DNA of 19,567 nucleotides from Oceanimonas doudoroffii (GCF_002242685.1 NZ_NBIM01000013.1:1-19567); one strand, 5' to 3'. Shown: positions 1 through 10,539, counted from the first letter of the stretch. The notes: generated from the letters alone by a model not told the origin. Program-made: numbers and translations.

Positions 1-101
1 GTTGTGGAACCACCTGACTCCATGCCGAACTCAGTAGTGAAACGCACCCGCGCCGATGATAGTGTGGCAGCTGCCATGTGAAAGTAGGTCACTGCCAGGC
101 A
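1..101 (+). rRNA. rrf: 5S ribosomal RNA, 3' part (5' end outside window)
   Basis: The sequence carries the conserved 5S core CCATGCCGAACTCAG (about 21-35), followed by the AGTGAAACGC segment and the 3' closing strand ACTGCCAGGCA ending near 101. In enterobacterial 5S RNA (about 120 nt) the 3' end pairs with a 5' TGCCTGGC segment. That 5' segment is absent here, so roughly the first 20 nt lie before the window. An intrinsic terminator follows 10 nt later, which marks this as the end of an rrn operon. No tRNA gene follows the 5S. Confidence 0.93.
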
Positions 102-111
102 CCCAATACCG

Positions 112-143
112 AAAAGCCCGATACGAACGTGTCGGGCTTTTTT
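112..143 (+). terminator. rrn operon intrinsic terminator
   Basis: A perfect stem AAAAGCCCGA (112-121) pairs with TCGGGCTTTT (132-141), and the loop can pair further through ACG/CGT. The right arm runs into six T residues. It lies directly after the 5S gene and should end rrn transcription. Confidence 0.92.
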
Positions 144-368
144 CGTTTCTGAACTCGCTCCGTTTCCATGGTAACGGTCGTAAGCCCAGGTATCATCACC
201 TCTCGCGTCCTAAATGGATGATTTATGTACAGTCAGGCTGTCCTCGTCCTTTCGGTGCTTGCCGAGCGAAGAAAAAAGGCATAGCGTTAAATTGTAATAA
301 AGCTGTCACGGCCCGGTGTTTTAACTGGGCCATGACCATGACAAGGGCCAGGCCCGGGGAGCACGCCT

Positions 369-1748
369 ATGGACGGCTACGACCGCAAACGCTTTATTCT
401 CGATACCAACGTACTGCTGCACGAACCCCTCTCCATTTATTCCTTCAAGGAACACGACGTTGTCATTCCCATGACGGTGCTGGAAGAGCTTGATCGCATC
501 AAGGACCGGCAAAAGGATGTCAGCCGGGACGCGCGAGTGGCCATCCGCACCCTGGAGGACATTTTCCACGACGCCACTCCCGAGCAGATTATTGCCGGGG
601 TGCCACTGGGCCTGAAGGACGACGAGGCCTCGGGCCGTATTGCCATCATTTCGGATCGTCACCTGCCGGAAGGCTATGCGGTATTTACCGATGACGAGGC
701 CGATAACCGTATTATCAATACCGCGCTTTACCTGCAGAAACAGCATGGCGACAGCAAGGCGGTGCTGGTTACCAAAGACATCAACATGCGGCTCAAGGCC
801 AAGGGGGCCGGCCTTGAGCATGTGGAGGACTATCGCTCCGATCAGCTGGTGGACGATATTCGGTTGTTGTCCAAGGGCTTTTGCCATCTGGAAGACAGCT
901 TCTGGGATCGGGTGGGAGAATGTGAAAGCGCAACCCATGGCCGTGAAGTCATCCATACCGTCTCGGACGAGCTGCTGCCGGGCGCCCATATAAATCAGTA
1001 CCTGATTGACGACACCGACGACTTTGCCGGCCGAGTCCTGGACAAGGACAACGGCCAGTTGCGTTTTGTGGATCTGGGCCGCGAGCGCATGATGGGACGC
1101 AAGGCCTGGGGCATACAACCCAAGAACATCTATCAGGCCATGGCCCTGGATGCCTTGCTTGATCCCCATATCGAAATGGTGATCCTGACCGGACCGGCGG
1201 GCTGCGGCAAGACCTTGCTGGCCATGGCCTCGGCGCTGGAAATGACCATAGAAAAGGGCATTTACGATAGAGTTATCGTCACCCGTAACACGCCGGAAAT
1301 TGCCGAAAGCATCGGTTTTCTGCCGGGCTCGGAAGAAGAAAAGATGGCCCCCTGGCTGGCGGCCATCACCGATACTTTGGAAGTGCTGCACAAGCAGGAT
1401 GAGTGCATGGACGGTTCGCTCAGTTACATCATGGGCAAGGCCAATATTCAGTTCAAGTCGGTTAACTTTATGCGCGGCCGCAGCATTCAGAACACCTTTG
1501 TGCTGCTGGACGAATGCCAGAACCTGACCGCGTCCCAGCTCAAGACCATCATTACCCGCTGTGGGGAAGGCACCAAGCTGGTGTGCTCGGGCAACCTGGC
1601 GCAGATTGACTCCAACTACCTGACACCGGTGACCTCCGGCCTGACTTATATCGTGGAACGCTTCAAGGACTTTGAAGGCAGCGCCAATGTCTACCTTAAC
1701 GGCGTGATGCGCAGCCGGCTGGCATCCTTTGCCGAAGAGAACCTTTGA
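369..1748 (+). CDS. PhoH-family ATPase with N-terminal PIN domain (PhoH2 type)
   Basis: The 459-residue protein has two domains. An N-terminal PIN-type nuclease fold covers residues 7-145: FILDTNVLL contains D12, VLEELD acidic residues are near 38-42, and TDDEADNR at 107-114 and VTKD at 134-137 are later acidic clusters. A C-terminal PhoH P-loop ATPase has Walker A GPAGCGKT at 275-282 and Walker B VLLDECQN at 378-385. PIN-PhoH proteins are known or proposed as ATP-dependent RNA helicase/ribonucleases in the cytoplasm; the substrate here is unknown. The start is chosen because GGGGAG at 356-361 sits 7 nt upstream of the ATG. The gene stands alone between the rrn terminator and convergent thiQ. 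The 225 bp before it show no convincing promoter. Family assignment is secure, cellular role is not. Confidence 0.93.
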   Translation: MDGYDRKRFILDTNVLLHEPLSIYSFKEHDVVIPMTVLEELDRIKDRQKDVSRDARVAIRTLEDIFHDATPEQIIAGVPLGLKDDEASGRIAIISDRHLPEGYAVFTDDEADNRIINTALYLQKQHGDSKAVLVTKDINMRLKAKGAGLEHVEDYRSDQLVDDIRLLSKGFCHLEDSFWDRVGECESATHGREVIHTVSDELLPGAHINQYLIDDTDDFAGRVLDKDNGQLRFVDLGRERMMGRKAWGIQPKNIYQAMALDALLDPHIEMVILTGPAGCGKTLLAMASALEMTIEKGIYDRVIVTRNTPEIAESIGFLPGSEEEKMAPWLAAITDTLEVLHKQDECMDGSLSYIMGKANIQFKSVNFMRGRSIQNTFVLLDECQNLTASQLKTIITRCGEGTKLVCSGNLAQIDSNYLTPVTSGLTYIVERFKDFEGSANVYLNGVMRSRLASFAEENL

Positions 1749-1757
1749 AAATAGCGT

Positions 1758-1782
1758 GAGGAGTGAAGCATATTCACTCCTC
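1758..1782. terminator. Shared hairpin between convergent phoH-type gene and thiQ
   Basis: A perfect 10-bp inverted repeat, GAGGAGTGAA (1758-1767) and TTCACTCCTC (1773-1782), has a 5-nt loop GCATA. It lies at the meeting point of the two convergent genes and includes the thiQ stop codon (1774-1776 on the minus strand) and its last codons. Neither side has a long T-tract, so it may be a weak bidirectional terminator or a 3'-end stabilising hairpin. Confidence 0.6.
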
Positions 1783-2490
1783 CTCCCTCTCGGCCGATCT
1801 TCCCAGATAGGCCTTCAATTCCGACGTGCGGGGCGCCAATAACAGGGCCCCGTCACCCTGTTCAATAATGCGGCCATCATGTACATAGGCAATGTGGTCG
1901 GCAACCCGGGCCGCTTCTTCCGGGTGATGAGTCACCAGCAGCACGATAAGCCCGAGTTGATCGGTTTGTGCCCGCAGCAACTGCAATAATTCAAAACGCA
2001 GTGCCGGATCCAGCGCCGAAAAGGGCTCATCCAGTAACAGCACCGGCCGCCTGCGCACCAGGCAGCGGGCCAGTCCTACCCGTTGTTGCTGCCCGCCCGA
2101 CAGCTGTGCCGGCTTGCGTTTGAGCAGGTCACCAATGCCGATCTGTTCGGCTACCTCATGGACCTGTTGTTGTTGGGACGGTGTCAGTTTCAGTCCCGCG
2201 TGCAACCCGATGGCGATATTCTGGTACACGCTCATGTGCCAGAACAGGTTGTTGTCCTGAAACAGGGTGGTCATGGGCCGATCCGCCGGGGCCAGGTCAT
2301 GCAAATCCTGGCCATTCAGGCTAAGTTCGCCTCCGTCGACCCGGGCAAAGCCACCCAGCATGGCCAGCAGGGTGGACTTGCCGGCACCACTGGGGCCAAT
2401 CAGCGCGGTGATGGTGCCCGGCGCGGCGGTGAGGGAAAAACACTGGCGCTGCTCCGGGTAGCGGGCACTCAGGTTATTCAGCGTGAGCAT
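1774..2490 (-). CDS. thiQ: Thiamin/TPP ABC transporter ATP-binding protein ThiQ
   Basis: This is the cytoplasmic ATPase of the ThiBPQ importer, about 238 residues, close to the E. coli length. Visible motifs are Walker A GPSGAGKST (about 32-40), Q-loop in LFQDNN (about Q78), signature LSGGQ (about 130-134), Walker B VLLLDEP (about 150-156) and the switch histidine in THH (about 188). The phrases LFQDNNLF and DEPFSALDPALR are typical of ThiQ. The start at 2490 is preferred over an in-frame ATG 8 codons upstream because GGAGG at 2496-2500 lies 5 nt before it and the N terminus then matches the family. It overlaps the end of thiP by 17 nt, which suggests translational coupling within thiBPQ. Confidence 0.93.
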   Translation of the reverse strand: MLTLNNLSARYPEQRQCFSLTAAPGTITALIGPSGAGKSTLLAMLGGFARVDGGELSLNGQDLHDLAPADRPMTTLFQDNNLFWHMSVYQNIAIGLHAGLKLTPSQQQQVHEVAEQIGIGDLLKRKPAQLSGGQQQRVGLARCLVRRRPVLLLDEPFSALDPALRFELLQLLRAQTDQLGLIVLLVTHHPEEAARVADHIAYVHDGRIIEQGDGALLLAPRTSELKAYLGRSAEREEE

Positions 2491-4072
2491 GCTTGCCTCC
2501 GAGTACGCGCTCAATCAGCAGAAACAGCGTCAGGTTCAGTGCCAGCAACACCAGGGCGGTGGCAGCGGCATCGGTCATCTGGTAGCTGCCCAGCTGCTGA
2601 TACAGCAGCCAGGGCAGGGTCTGCAGCCGCTGGCTGCCAAACAGGGCAATGGCACTCAGGTCCCCCAGCGACAGCATCATCGCCAGGGACAATGCCAGGG
2701 CCAGGGGTTGGCGCAGCAGGGGCCATTCCACCAGCAGAATGCGGTGCATGCCGCCGACCTTAAGGCTGGTGCACAGACGGTCGTAGCGGCGGGCCACCCG
2801 CTCCATCGGCTGTTGCAGGGTGCGCAGACCATAGGGCAGGGCCATGAGTGCGTTGACCAGCACCACCAGCAGGGGACCCAGCGCAAACACATCGGCCACT
2901 CCCCGTAACAGAATAAACAGCCCGGTCGACAGCACCACCGCAGGCAGTACCAAAATCACGGAGCCGCTGGCTTCCAGTGTGCCCGCCAGCCCGCGGCGGC
3001 CAAGATGTAGTCGCAGATAGCGGCTGGTCACCAGCAAAGCCAGGGTCAGCAATACCGACAGCAGGCCGGCACCGAGGGCAATGGTCACCGACTGCCCCAG
3101 GGCCGACCACAAGCGGGCCGAGGTCAGTGCCGGCAGCAGCCTGGAGTTCAGCCCGGCGGTAATGATGGCCAGCAACGGCGGCAGAAAAATGGCCAGCGCC
3201 ACTGTCATCACCAGTGCATCGGTCAGCCGGGTACGCCACCAGGGCGCATCGTGTCGCAGGCAGGCGCTGAGCCGATCCCCCCGGTATTGCGGCGGCTTGC
3301 TGAGGGCATATTGCAGCAGCAGAAAGGAGCCGCAAAACAGCAGTTGCAACAGGGCCAGGCTGCCCGCCAGGGGCAGATCAAAGTCGTAACGCAGGGCCTG
3401 ATAGATGGCCACTTCCAGGGTGGTGGATTTGGGACCGCCGCCCAGCGCCATCACGGTGGCGAAACTGGTAAAGCAGAGCATGAAGATCAGGCTGGCCAGC
3501 CCCGGCAGGGAGCCGCGCACCGCCGGCCAGATCAGCCAGCGAAACAGCTGCCGGCTGTTAAAGCCCAGCTGACTGGCCAGCCGCCACTGGCTGGCGGGAA
3601 TGGCCTCGATGTTCTGCAGCAGAATGCGCGCCGCCAGCGGCATGTTGAAAAACACATGGGCCAGCAAAATACCGCTCAACCCATAGAGATAACTGACCGG
3701 TTCAAGGCCAAGCTGGGTCAGCAGCTGATTGCTCCAGCCCTGCCGGCCGTGCACCGCCACCAGTCCGAATACCACCAGGATCACCGGCAGCACCAGCGAC
3801 AGGCCAAACAGCCTGAGCAGCAGGGCCCGGCCGGGAAAGCGCCGGCGCGATAAGGCCTGGGCCAGGGGCAGAGCCAGTCCCAGGCTGAGCAGGGTGGACA
3901 GGCCGGCCTGATAAAAGCTGAACCAGACCACATGGCGCAGATAGGGATCGGCCAGCACCTGTCCGGCCTGGCCGCCTCCCTGCAATAGCAGGGCGGCAAT
4001 GGGCGCGGCGGTCAGCAGTACAATGGCAAGCAGGCTGAGACCACCCGGTAGCCACCATAAACGCCATGGCAT
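2474..4072 (-). CDS. thiP: Thiamin/TPP ABC transporter permease ThiP
   Basis: This inner-membrane permease of about 532 residues has many hydrophobic segments and two homologous permease halves, as in FbpB-like importers. Each half has an EAA-like cytoplasmic loop: one around LGFNSRQLFRWLIWPAVRG and one around LKVGGMHRILLVEWPLLRQ. Blocks such as RRRFPGR, GRQGW, LLAHVFFN, FMLCFTSFATV and LGGGP match ThiP. The ATG at 4072 is chosen over one 12 codons upstream because it overlaps the thiB stop as TGATG, a coupled start, and because the N terminus then fits the family. It moves thiamin or TPP from ThiB across the membrane using ThiQ. Confidence 0.94.
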   Translation of the reverse strand: MPWRLWWLPGGLSLLAIVLLTAAPIAALLLQGGGQAGQVLADPYLRHVVWFSFYQAGLSTLLSLGLALPLAQALSRRRFPGRALLLRLFGLSLVLPVILVVFGLVAVHGRQGWSNQLLTQLGLEPVSYLYGLSGILLAHVFFNMPLAARILLQNIEAIPASQWRLASQLGFNSRQLFRWLIWPAVRGSLPGLASLIFMLCFTSFATVMALGGGPKSTTLEVAIYQALRYDFDLPLAGSLALLQLLFCGSFLLLQYALSKPPQYRGDRLSACLRHDAPWWRTRLTDALVMTVALAIFLPPLLAIITAGLNSRLLPALTSARLWSALGQSVTIALGAGLLSVLLTLALLVTSRYLRLHLGRRGLAGTLEASGSVILVLPAVVLSTGLFILLRGVADVFALGPLLVVLVNALMALPYGLRTLQQPMERVARRYDRLCTSLKVGGMHRILLVEWPLLRQPLALALSLAMMLSLGDLSAIALFGSQRLQTLPWLLYQQLGSYQMTDAAATALVLLALNLTLFLLIERVLGGKHAHAE

Positions 4073-5055
4073 CAGCGGGTGGTGGCACTCAGCCACTGGC
4101 GCAGCCATTGCCTACGCTGGTTGGCCACTTGCTCGGGGCTGAAGCTCAGGGGCAGGCTGGGAGTTACCAGCTCATCAAAGCCGGCGGGCAGCTCGGTGTC
4201 GATCACCGGATACATCCAGTTGCCGGCGGGAATGTGTTGCTGGAAACCGGGGCTGGTCATGAACTGCAGAAAACGCTCGGCCAGCTCGGGTTGGCTCGAG
4301 CCCTTGATCTTGCCGGCCACTTCCACCTGCATATAGTGGCCTTCTTCAAAGGCGGCGGCCCGGTACTGGTGTTTCTGCTCTGCCTCGATGTGGTAGGCGG
4401 GAGAGGTGGTATAAGACAGCACCATGTCGGCCTCGCCTTCCAGGAACATGCCGTAGGCCTCGCTCCAGCCCTTGGTCACCGACACGGTGCGCCCGGCCAG
4501 ATTCTGCCATACCTGCGGGCTTTCGTCGCCATAGAGCTTTTGTACCCACAACAGCAGGCCCTGGCCCGGGGTGCTGGTGCGCGGATCCTGATACAGCAGG
4601 GTCAGCTCCGGGCGCTCCAACAGTTCGGCAAAGCTGGCAGGTGGGTTGGCCAGTTTGTCTGCGTTATAGATAAAGGCGAAATAGCCGTAGTCAAAGGGCA
4701 AAAAATAAGGATGGCTCCAGCCGCCGGGCAGGGTCAGCCCCTCGGGGCTGAGACCGTGAGCCGCAATAAGGCCGGTTCCTTCCGCCGCCTGCAGCAGGTT
4801 GTTGTCGAGGCCCAGCACGATATCGGCCTTGGTGTTCTCACCTTCCAGCCGGAGCCGGTTGAGAATGGACACGCCGTCATCCAGCGCCACCCATTCCAGG
4901 TTGCAGCCGCATTCGGCTTCAAAGGTGGTTTCTATGGCCGGTCCCGGACCCCATTCCGAGGCAAATGAGCTATAGGTATAGATAGTCAGCGTCGGCGTTT
5001 GTGCCGCCAACGGTGCGCTGGCCGCCAGCAGCAAGGCAAGCAGAGTCTTTTTCAC
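4072..5055 (-). CDS. thiB: Thiamin/TPP ABC transporter periplasmic binding protein ThiB
   Basis: This is the first gene of thiBPQ, 327 residues, the same length as E. coli ThiB. It has a Sec signal peptide (KK, hydrophobic core LLALLLAASAPLA, cleavage likely after LAA) and then the mature protein beginning TLTIYTYSSFASEWGPGP. Family-typical blocks are ADIVLGLDNNLL, PFDYGYFAFIYN, YQDPRTSTPG, TKGWSEAYGMFL, SYTTSPAYH and AGNWMYPV. The start is a GTG at 5055, because GGGAG lies 7 nt upstream and because translation from an ATG 10 codons earlier would precede the signal peptide. A possible -10 TACAAT (minus strand, 5141-5146) lacks a good -35. I see no TPP riboswitch in the leader. Confidence 0.95.
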   Translation of the reverse strand: MKKTLLALLLAASAPLAAQTPTLTIYTYSSFASEWGPGPAIETTFEAECGCNLEWVALDDGVSILNRLRLEGENTKADIVLGLDNNLLQAAEGTGLIAAHGLSPEGLTLPGGWSHPYFLPFDYGYFAFIYNADKLANPPASFAELLERPELTLLYQDPRTSTPGQGLLLWVQKLYGDESPQVWQNLAGRTVSVTKGWSEAYGMFLEGEADMVLSYTTSPAYHIEAEQKHQYRAAAFEEGHYMQVEVAGKIKGSSQPELAERFLQFMTSPGFQQHIPAGNWMYPVIDTELPAGFDELVTPSLPLSFSPEQVANQRRQWLRQWLSATTR

Positions 5056-5189
5056 TGGGCCACTCCCTGGTTGAATTATCAGCATCGGGGCGAAACAGTT
5101 GCCTTAGCCGGCGAGCCCGATTGCGAGGGGTAAGGGCGCTATTGTAGGAAGATTTACCCTGTGAAACCAGCCATTGAAAGGACAAGCCC

Positions 5190-5480
5190 ATGTTATTCGC
5201 CAACAAGGATCAGCGGCTTTACAGCCGTCTTCAGCTCAACACCACCGTGATCCTGGCCACCACCAGCACGCGCGTGCAGGGAACCTGCCTGAACCTGAGT
5301 CCGGAAGGCGTGTTGATGGAGGTGGAATGCGGCTGTTGCCAGCCGGGTCAGCTGTGGCAACTGGTGTTGCCGGCGGCCGGAGAGCGGGTACCGCCACTCA
5401 AGGCCATGGCCCGGGTGCTGCGGGTGGAGCAGGGCGTCACCAGTGATCTGGTGGCGCTGTTTCTGGAAGACGTGCATTAA
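5190..5480 (+). CDS. Small PilZ-domain protein (putative c-di-GMP receptor)
   Basis: The protein is 96 residues, essentially one PilZ domain. Both c-di-GMP binding motifs are visible: RxxxR (R9-L-Y-S-R13) near the N terminus and NxSxxG (N35-L-S-P-E-G40). PilZ proteins of this architecture bind cyclic di-GMP and act as adaptors for motility, surface or exopolysaccharide functions; no partner is suggested here. The gene is divergent from thiB and convergent with leuD, with a strong terminator at its end, so it is likely monocistronic. AAAGGA lies about 9 nt before the ATG. It contains three cysteines (C33, C47, C49/C50 region), not typical motif residues. Confidence 0.82.
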   Translation: MLFANKDQRLYSRLQLNTTVILATTSTRVQGTCLNLSPEGVLMEVECGCCQPGQLWQLVLPAAGERVPPLKAMARVLRVEQGVTSDLVALFLEDVH

Positions 5481-5506
5481 AACGCCGGCACTGGGCCGGC
5501 GTTTTG
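5480..5506. terminator. Bidirectional terminator between PilZ gene and leuD
   Basis: A perfect 11-bp stem, AAAACGCCGGC (5480-5490) and GCCGGCGTTTT (5496-5506), has loop ACTGG. Each strand reads GC-rich stem then four T residues. It sits immediately after the PilZ stop and 17 bp beyond the leuD stop, so it can end both convergent transcripts. Confidence 0.88.
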
Positions 5507-5523
5507 CGTTTATCGATTGAGGG

Positions 5524-6123
5524 TTAGAGCCAGGCGGGCTGTTGCGCCTCATAGGCATCGATCTGATCCGCGTGCTGCAGGGTCAGGCCGATGTTGTCGA
5601 GGCCGTTCAGCAGGCAGTAGCGGCGGAACTCGTCAATCTCAAAGCCAAAGGCGAGCTCGCCGGCGCGCACTTCACAGGCTTCCAGATCCACGGTGATCTC
5701 GGCGCCCTTGCTGGCCGCCACATGCTGGAACAGGCCCTCCACCTGCTCGTCGGTCAGGCGCACCGGCACCATGCCGTTGTTGATGGCATTGCCGTAGAAG
5801 ATATCGGCAAAGCTGGGTGCGATTACTGCCTTGAGGCCAAAGTCAGCCAGGGCCCAAGGGGCGTGCTCGCGGCTGGAGCCACAGCCGAAGTTTTCCCGGG
5901 CCAGCAGGATCACCGACTGGTCGTAGGGGGCCTGGTTAAGCACGAACTCGGGGTTCGGTTGCTCGCCGGCGTCATCGAGAAAGCGCCAGTCGTGAAACAG
6001 GTGCTTGCCAAAGCCGGACCGGGTCACCTTTTGCAGAAACTGCTTCGGAATGATCTGATCGGTGTCTACGTTGGCCGCATCCAGGGGGGCGGCGATACCG
6101 GTTAATTGCTTGAATCCGCTCAT
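5524..6123 (-). CDS. leuD: 3-isopropylmalate dehydratase small subunit LeuD
   Basis: With LeuC it converts 2-isopropylmalate to 3-isopropylmalate in leucine synthesis. It has about 199 residues against 201 in E. coli. The swivel-domain signatures are clear: [19 protein letters not shown] near the N terminus, [18 protein letters not shown] in the middle, and [13 protein letters not shown]. The start at 6123 has AGGGGA a few nt upstream and matches the family N terminus; an in-frame ATG 11 codons earlier would lie inside leuC. It is the last gene of leuABCD, 10 bp after leuC. Confidence 0.96.
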   Translation of the reverse strand: MSGFKQLTGIAAPLDAANVDTDQIIPKQFLQKVTRSGFGKHLFHDWRFLDDAGEQPNPEFVLNQAPYDQSVILLARENFGCGSSREHAPWALADFGLKAVIAPSFADIFYGNAINNGMVPVRLTDEQVEGLFQHVAASKGAEITVDLEACEVRAGELAFGFEIDEFRRYCLLNGLDNIGLTLQHADQIDAYEAQQPAWL

Positions 6124-6133
6124 ACTATTCCCC

Positions 6134-7530
6134 TTACAGATCCCGAATGTCGACAAAGTGACCGAACACGGCGGCGGCGGCGGCCATGGCCGGGCTCACC
6201 AGGTGAGTGCGGCCACCCCGGCCCTGACGGCCTTCAAAGTTACGGTTGCTGGTGGCGGCACAACGCTCGCCCGGCTGCAGCCGGTCGTTGTTCATGGCCA
6301 GACACATGGAGCAACCGGGCAGGCGCCATTCAAAACCGGCTTCGATAAAGATTTTGTCGAGGCCTTCGGCTTCGGCCTGGGCCTTCACCTGCTGGGAGCC
6401 GGGCACCACCAGCGCCTGTACCCCGGCGGCCACCTTGCGGCCTCGGGCCACGTCGGCGGCGGCGCGCAGGTCTTCAATACGGCTGTTGGTGCAGGAGCCG
6501 ATAAATACCTTGTCGACGTGCACGTCGGTGAGCTTGCCACCGGCGGGAATGGCCATGTACTGCAGCGCCTTGACCGCAGACTGACGCTCCACGGCATCGT
6601 CAAAGTCTTCCGGCGCCGGAATGGTGCCGTTGACCGGCATCACCTGACCCGGGTTGGTGCCCCAGGTCACCTGCGGCGCAATGGCGTTGCCGTCGAGCTC
6701 GACCACGGCGTCAAACGCGGCGCCTTCGTCGGACTTGAGGGTACGCCAGTAGGCCACGGCCTGCTCCCACTGCTCGCCTTCCGGCGCGAACGGGCGGCCC
6801 TTGAGGTAGTCAAAGGTGGTCTGATCGGGGGCGACCAGGCCGGCCTTGGCACCCAGCTCGATGGCCATGTTACAGATGGTCATGCGCGCTTCCATCGACA
6901 GCGCCTCAATGGCGCTGCCGCAGAATTCCACCACATAGCCGGTACCACCGGCGTGGCCGACTTCACCGATAATGGCCAGCACCACGTCCTTGGCGCTGAT
7001 GCCCGGGTTGAGCTCGCCGTCGACCTGAATCTTCATGGTTTTGGCCCGGCCCTGCTTCAGGGTCTGGGTAGCCATGACGTGTTCTACTTCGGAGGTACCG
7101 ATACCGAATGCCAGGGCGCCAAAGGCACCGTGGGTGGCGGTATGGGAGTCGCCGCAGACGATGGTGGTGCCGGGCAGGGTCAGGCCCAGCTCGGGGCCGA
7201 TCACGTGCACTATGCCCTGGTACTTGTGGTGCAGGTCATACAGGGGCACGCCGAACTCTTCACAGTTCTTGGCCAGGGTTTCCATCTGAATACGAGCCAT
7301 TTCACCGGAGGCGGCAATGTCGTTGGTCTCGGTGGACACGTTGTGATCCATGGTCGCCCAGGTGCGGTCGGGGCGGCGCAGCTTGCGGCCCTTTTCGCGC
7401 AGGCCGTCAAAGGCCTGGGGCGAAGTCACTTCGTGCACCAGATGGCGGTCAATGTAGAGCAGCGGCGTTTCACCGGCTTCATTACGCACCAGGTGGGCGT
7501 CAAATACTTTCTGATAAAGGGTCTTGGCCA

Positions 7531-7531
<1 letters not shown>
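6134..7531 (-). CDS. leuC: 3-isopropylmalate dehydratase large subunit LeuC
   Basis: The catalytic aconitase-type subunit of isopropylmalate isomerase has 465 residues (E. coli 466). The three [4Fe-4S] ligands are present: C347 in IGSCTNSR, and C407 and C410 in GCSMCLAMN. Other family blocks are [34 protein letters not shown] cut into its usual substrate region (about 126-152), and the C-terminal [19 protein letters not shown]. The start overlaps the leuB stop as TAATG, and GGAGAG lies 7 nt before it, inside the leuB tail, consistent with translational coupling. It works in the cytoplasm with LeuD. Confidence 0.97.
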
Positions 7532-10199
<2,668 letters not shown>

Positions 10200-10240
10200 G
10201 TCGCTTTCCTCTGTGTGTCCGTGCCGCCCGAAGCAGAATG

Positions 10241-10272
10241 AAAAAAAACCCGTGCGGACGGCACGGGTTTTT
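10241..10272 (-). terminator. leu attenuator terminator (segments 3:4)
   Basis: On the minus strand CCCGTGC (10261-10267) pairs with GCACGGG (10249-10255) around the 5-nt loop CGTCC, followed by eight T residues (complement of the A-run at 10241-10248). It lies between leuL and leuA, so it would stop transcription before the structural genes when leucyl-tRNA is plentiful. Confidence 0.92.
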
Positions 10273-10356
10273 GAATGTGAAACTGTGTGAATGATGAATT
10301 CCAGCTACGCCTAACCCCGCGCGTTATTGCACCTTGTCGGTTAGTAGTAGTAGCTG
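10249..10356 (-). promoter_or_regulatory. Leucine attenuator with alternative leader RNA pairings
   Basis: Three mutually exclusive pairings can be read on the minus strand. Segment 1, the Leu-codon region with CAGCTA (10351-10356) and CTAACC (10339-10344), is complementary to segment 2, GGTTAG (10311-10316) and TAGCTG (10302-10307). The 5' side of segment 2, GCGCGGG (10316-10322), can pair with segment 3, CCCGTGC (10261-10267), with one G-U pair, forming an antiterminator. Segment 3 otherwise pairs with segment 4 to make the terminator. A ribosome stalled on the CTA codons would block 1:2, favour 2:3 and allow readthrough. The pairings are seen; the mechanism is inferred from E. coli leu attenuation. 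Confidence 0.85.
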
Positions 10357-10371
10357 AATTTGCTTTTGCAT
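10324..10371 (-). CDS. leuL: leu operon leader peptide
   Basis: A 15-residue ORF reads MQKQIQLLLLTDKVQ, with four consecutive leucines all encoded by the rare codon CTA, the same device as in E. coli leuL. It lies upstream of leuA and is followed by the alternative pairings and the terminator. An in-frame GTG two codons earlier (10377) is an alternative start that would give a V/M-T-M N terminus. The ribosome binding site is weak. The peptide itself probably has no function beyond sensing charged leucyl-tRNA. Confidence 0.88.
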   Translation of the reverse strand: MQKQIQLLLLTDKVQ

Positions 10372-10410
10372 GGTCACTCACATCAGAAAGAATCCGTTAA
10401 CAACGCTATA

Positions 10411-10439
10411 CAGATAACGATTAACGACGGCGCTGTCAA
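10411..10439 (-). promoter_or_regulatory. Candidate leuLABCD promoter
   Basis: On the minus strand a perfect -35 TTGACA (10434-10439) is followed after 17 nt by TATCTG (10411-10416), a 3-of-6 match to the -10 consensus. The predicted transcript would start about 32 nt upstream of leuL. The -10 is weak, so an activator or a different exact start is possible. Confidence 0.6.
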
Positions 10440-10485
10440 CTTTGTGCTGAACCCAAAACGATGGGGATTAAACGGAATGCTAGCG

Positions 10486-10510
10486 CCACAAAACCTTAAT
10501 GTGGTTTTTT
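10486..10510 (+). repeat. Terminator-like inverted repeat upstream of ilvI
   Basis: CCACA (10486-10490) pairs with TGTGG (10500-10504) and is followed by six T residues on the plus strand. A longer alternative pairs CACAAAACC with GGTTTTTTGTG. It could end transcripts running rightward from the leu promoter region, or be a protein site. The stem is short, so this is uncertain. Confidence 0.35.
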
Positions 10511-10539
10511 GTGCTGCCTTTTGAGTTTTGGTCTAAATA

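Noticed and set aside
144..368. tRNA gene or promoter after the 5S terminator
   Set aside because: No cloverleaf or TTCGA-type T-loop is visible, and the best -35/-10 pair (TTGCCG with TAGCGT) is poor.
56..493. A 145-codon open frame starting within the 5S gene
   Set aside because: It crosses the 5S RNA, its terminator and the start of the phoH-type gene, so it cannot be a real gene.
5056..5189. TPP riboswitch upstream of thiB
   Set aside because: The CTGAGA and GAACCTGAT core segments are not found; the partial resemblance is too weak to call.
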